DNA of 64,000 bases from Labia minor (taxonomy: Eukaryota > Arthropoda > Insecta > Dermaptera > Spongiphoridae): positions 27,935,172 through 27,999,171 of the forward strand of contig OY720344.1 in NCBI GenBank assembly GCA_963082975.1, written 5' to 3'. Shown here piece after piece: positions 60,976 through 64,000 of this stretch. Positions within the stretch are counted from its first letter, which is position 1, and every line of letters begins with the position of its first letter. The notes under the pieces were generated by a model. The model saw only the letters and a list, made by a program, of their open reading frames with translations, was not told the DNA's origin and did not search any database. Both the position numbers and the translations under genes were made by a program.

Positions 60976-63900
60976 TTAATGGGACACTTTAGAACTCTTA
61001 GAAACTAGATTCCCGAATTTCTTATATCTTTCAGATCAAATTATCATAACGGATGTGTGATGAAACTGAACTTGAAACCAATAAATATATCTACTTAAAT
61101 TTCTTATCATAGTTTCTTACCAAATGGTCAGCAGGTTGCAGACTGGACGTCTAGAGTCTAAAGATTAAAATTTGTTCTATTAATATATATATATATATAT
61201 ATACTTAAAGTATATATTAGTCCAAATAACAATTGTATATGTATCAAATTTAGCAGATTCTCCCTGATTCATTGACATTTCAATTAGAGAGTAATAAAAA
61301 CATTGTAAGTGGGCGATGATATCAATTTTACTCAACATAAATGTACTTCTTTTTAGATTAGTGATTTATATTATCATTAATTTAATTTAGTGTTAGATAA
61401 TAATTTGGTTCTAAAACAATCACTTTTATAATATGTATAATTAACCTAATCTTTTAAAGTATCTTATTCAACAATTGATGCCGAGGGATCGAACCCCGCC
61501 AAATTCAAGAATTTAATAGATACATTAATTATTCATTAATATACAAAAAGTGAAAATGGATTAGAATAATATTATGTGCCGGTATTTTAAAATCTAAAAT
61601 AAAAGAAAAACGAATGTTGATATTTATTCTTCGGCATAGAAGATTAACCCATTAACTTTTATAAAAATGCGAATATACTAAAAATAATTTAAAATATATT
61701 TATATATCATAATATATATAATTCACTCAATAAAAGTTAAAATATTTGGAATTAAATTTAAATTGAAAGAAACATAATGTTTATTTTTATATATTAATAA
61801 CTAAAATAAGAAAAAGAAAAAGAGGTAAGAAGAAAATAAAATAAAAAAGCAATATGAAATGTTATTTATATATATATTTTGATATTACTAGTAGAACTGT
61901 TAAAGATGAGCAGGGTCATAGATATTAGATTGAATAAATGCTCTTTTTTCAACAGTTCATCCCATGGAAAAATTAACAATTTTTGTTAAAAAATTTAGTA
62001 AATGTTACAATGACTTCTTTTTTTTAAATATATATGTGCCAATTGTTTTCGAAGATATATTTTTAATAATAATTCTTGAATATAGTACAAATTCCAGGAG
62101 TAGCAGCATTTCATTAAATGATTTTTAATATAATTAAATTAAAAATCCAATTTTGCTTTTGATTCAATTATTTTATTGTGTTTTTCTTTTTCATAATCTT
62201 ACCTAAAATCATAAACACTAATTAAATTTATTTCTTTTGGAATTCTTAAATAAAAAATAATTCTCACCAATTGATTATGACCAGATTTTTATATCATAGT
62301 AAACGAATAATATAATAATTAAGAATATTTGTAAATTTATGTAAGTATATTCTAATAAAGAAAATAGATCCTATCATTAATGTCTAAATTGTATTTTCTT
62401 CGAATTTATGCGATTAAAATATTTTTAACATCCCTAAAATATTTCAAATAAATACATAATCAAATAAGTCAAAATTTATTTTCTTCTATTTATCTTCTTA
62501 GTTATCAATTTGTCCAGATAAATAAATCTTCAGTCATATATTTCTCTGATTAGCAATCTTCATATATCTTTAAAGAAAGATTTAAATAAAAATGGTCAAT
62601 GATTGTCATCAACTTCTTTGAAAGAATCAATGCTCTTCTGGCTTCATTATATTGATTAATAAAAGTAATGCAACTGGATAAATGAAACCTACAAAACTGA
62701 TAAAAGGATTAAAATAAATAAATATATATTGAATTAATAATGGACAACTCAAAGAAATAACTAAAAAATAAGCTAAATAAAATGAATTAGGAATTGATCA
62801 ATTTTACATTATGAATTTAAATATAACATGAAAAGAAAAAGAAAAATGAAGGGCGGCCAAATAATTGAATTCAGTTTGTTAGATGTTTCAAAATTTATAA
62901 ATGAATTTTTTTTTCTTTTTCAAAATTTTTAAAAAATATAAATAATGTCTGAAAAAAAAATTAAAAATAAAAACAAATAAATAATATAATATTGAAAAAT
63001 TTTTTATTCTCAAATAAATAATTTTCTAGGGGATTTTAAAAATTGCAAATTGAAAAGTTTTTTTAAGTAAAACAATTAATAAAAAGAAGAAATTAAAAAT
63101 AGTATTTAATGTTTTAAATTAAAAAAAATGTATTATTAATGATTGAAATTTCTAAATGATTCTTGTTGATTTTCTTCAAAGTCAGTACAAAAATATTTGT
63201 ATTAATTTCACTCGTATTTTACAAATTAGCATTTTATACGTTGAGTCGTCTAGTTCCGGTGCCTTTATCAAGAGTTACTAAATTGGACAAATAATCAATA
63301 AAGCCAGAGAATTTCATTAAAAGAACGGAGTCTAATGTAAACATTAAAAATTCCAACTCAATTATTTTTTTTTTACTTTAAAATCAATATATATCATGTA
63401 CCATTAATCATTTACCTGTAGTACATATACTTTAATAGTTTTTTTTAATTAACTATCGTAAATTATCTTTTAAATTAAAGTTTTGTTTATATATATAAGT
63501 ACTGTATTAAAACTTTATTATATATATAAATAATATATGTATTTATAGCGAAGGGAATTGCATTTTCAATGAAAAATTCGGTTCCAAATATATATTTATA
63601 AATGTATATATATAGGTATATGTGACCTCGTTACAAAATGGCTAATTATAGTCAGTTTGCATTTGCAAAACTCTTCTCCAAAATTAAATATGAAATAAAT
63701 ATAAGTCTGAAATTAAAAAAGTCATTGGCATTTTTGTTTTATAGGAAAATTATTAATTATATAAAACAATTTTAATTTGGATTAAATCAGAAGATCATCT
63801 AAAGTTGTGTGTTTTAATTATCATGAATTTTCCATGGGATTTTAATTAATTAAATTAACAGGTAGAGGGGGGGGGGGGTTAAAGGAGGGATATTGAATCA

Positions 63901-64000
63901 TAAAATTTTATACCATAGCACAGCATACATGTTTGAAAATTAGATTAATATATATATATATATATATATATCGCGAATTTAAATTTATCAATTTTTTTTG
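60976..64000. other. AT-rich terminal region, no gene seen
   Basis: Low-complexity sequence with TA microsatellites (61182-61202, 63950-63972) and a G run of about 10 at 63868-63879. A B-box-like GGGGTTCGATCCCTCGGC on the minus strand (about 61500-61483) may be a scrap of a tRNA or SINE; the other half is not visible. Confidence 0.55.

Noticed and set aside
61483-61510. B-box-like sequence suggesting a tRNA gene
   Set aside because: No matching A box, anticodon arm or acceptor stem could be built around it.

Overview
This is a eukaryotic, very AT-rich window whose genes are split by many short introns. It most likely comes from an arthropod. The reasons are the gene set (a CLIP-type serine protease homologue and orthologues of NXF1, PTER, SNM1, ATF7IP and TEFM), the transposons (mariner, Tc1, hAT, Merlin, Jockey-like LINE), and CCTAA/TTAGG-like tracts resembling the ancestral arthropod telomere unit. 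The species cannot be named from the sequence.

Layout. 1-2640 is a graveyard of DNA transposons (hAT, three mariner pieces, a Tc1 remnant) that also holds a nuclear copy of part of mitochondrial cytochrome b. 2766-6744 (+) is the mRNA exporter NXF1, lacking only its N-terminal exon(s). It converges on PTER (10365-6902, -), an amidohydrolase whose large intron is filled with LINE and dispersed-repeat debris. 10400-22300 holds no recognisable host gene. It contains mariner, hAT and LINE fossils and a Tc1 element carrying a nested, intron-bearing Merlin transposase. 25140-22356 (-) is an SNM1-family DNA-repair protein whose metallo-beta-lactamase fold has lost most metal-binding residues. 25150-29500 is again transposon debris. 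29570-34426 (+) is a secreted CLIP-type serine protease homologue with Gly in place of the catalytic Ser. 36051-41530 (-), possibly with a first exon at 43126-42976, is ATF7IP/windei, the SETDB1 partner; one of its introns contains a near-perfect giant hairpin. About 47880-55938 (+) is TEFM, the mitochondrial transcription elongation factor, with a 5.1-kb repeat-laden first intron. 56000-64000 has a tRNA-derived SINE, a pogo-like element, a decayed Tc1/mariner-type transposase and otherwise AT-rich DNA.

The host genes are unrelated housekeeping or immune loci, not an operon or pathway. I found no CRISPR array, rRNA gene, intact tRNA gene or clear new multi-gene system. The most interesting observations are the SNM1-like pseudonuclease, the serine protease homologue, the Merlin-in-Tc1 nest with telomere-like intron tracts, two long foldback palindromes (38823-39497 and about 53875-54395), and the NUMT beside mariner scars. 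Exon joins were made by eye from GT/AG sites, reading phase and family conservation.
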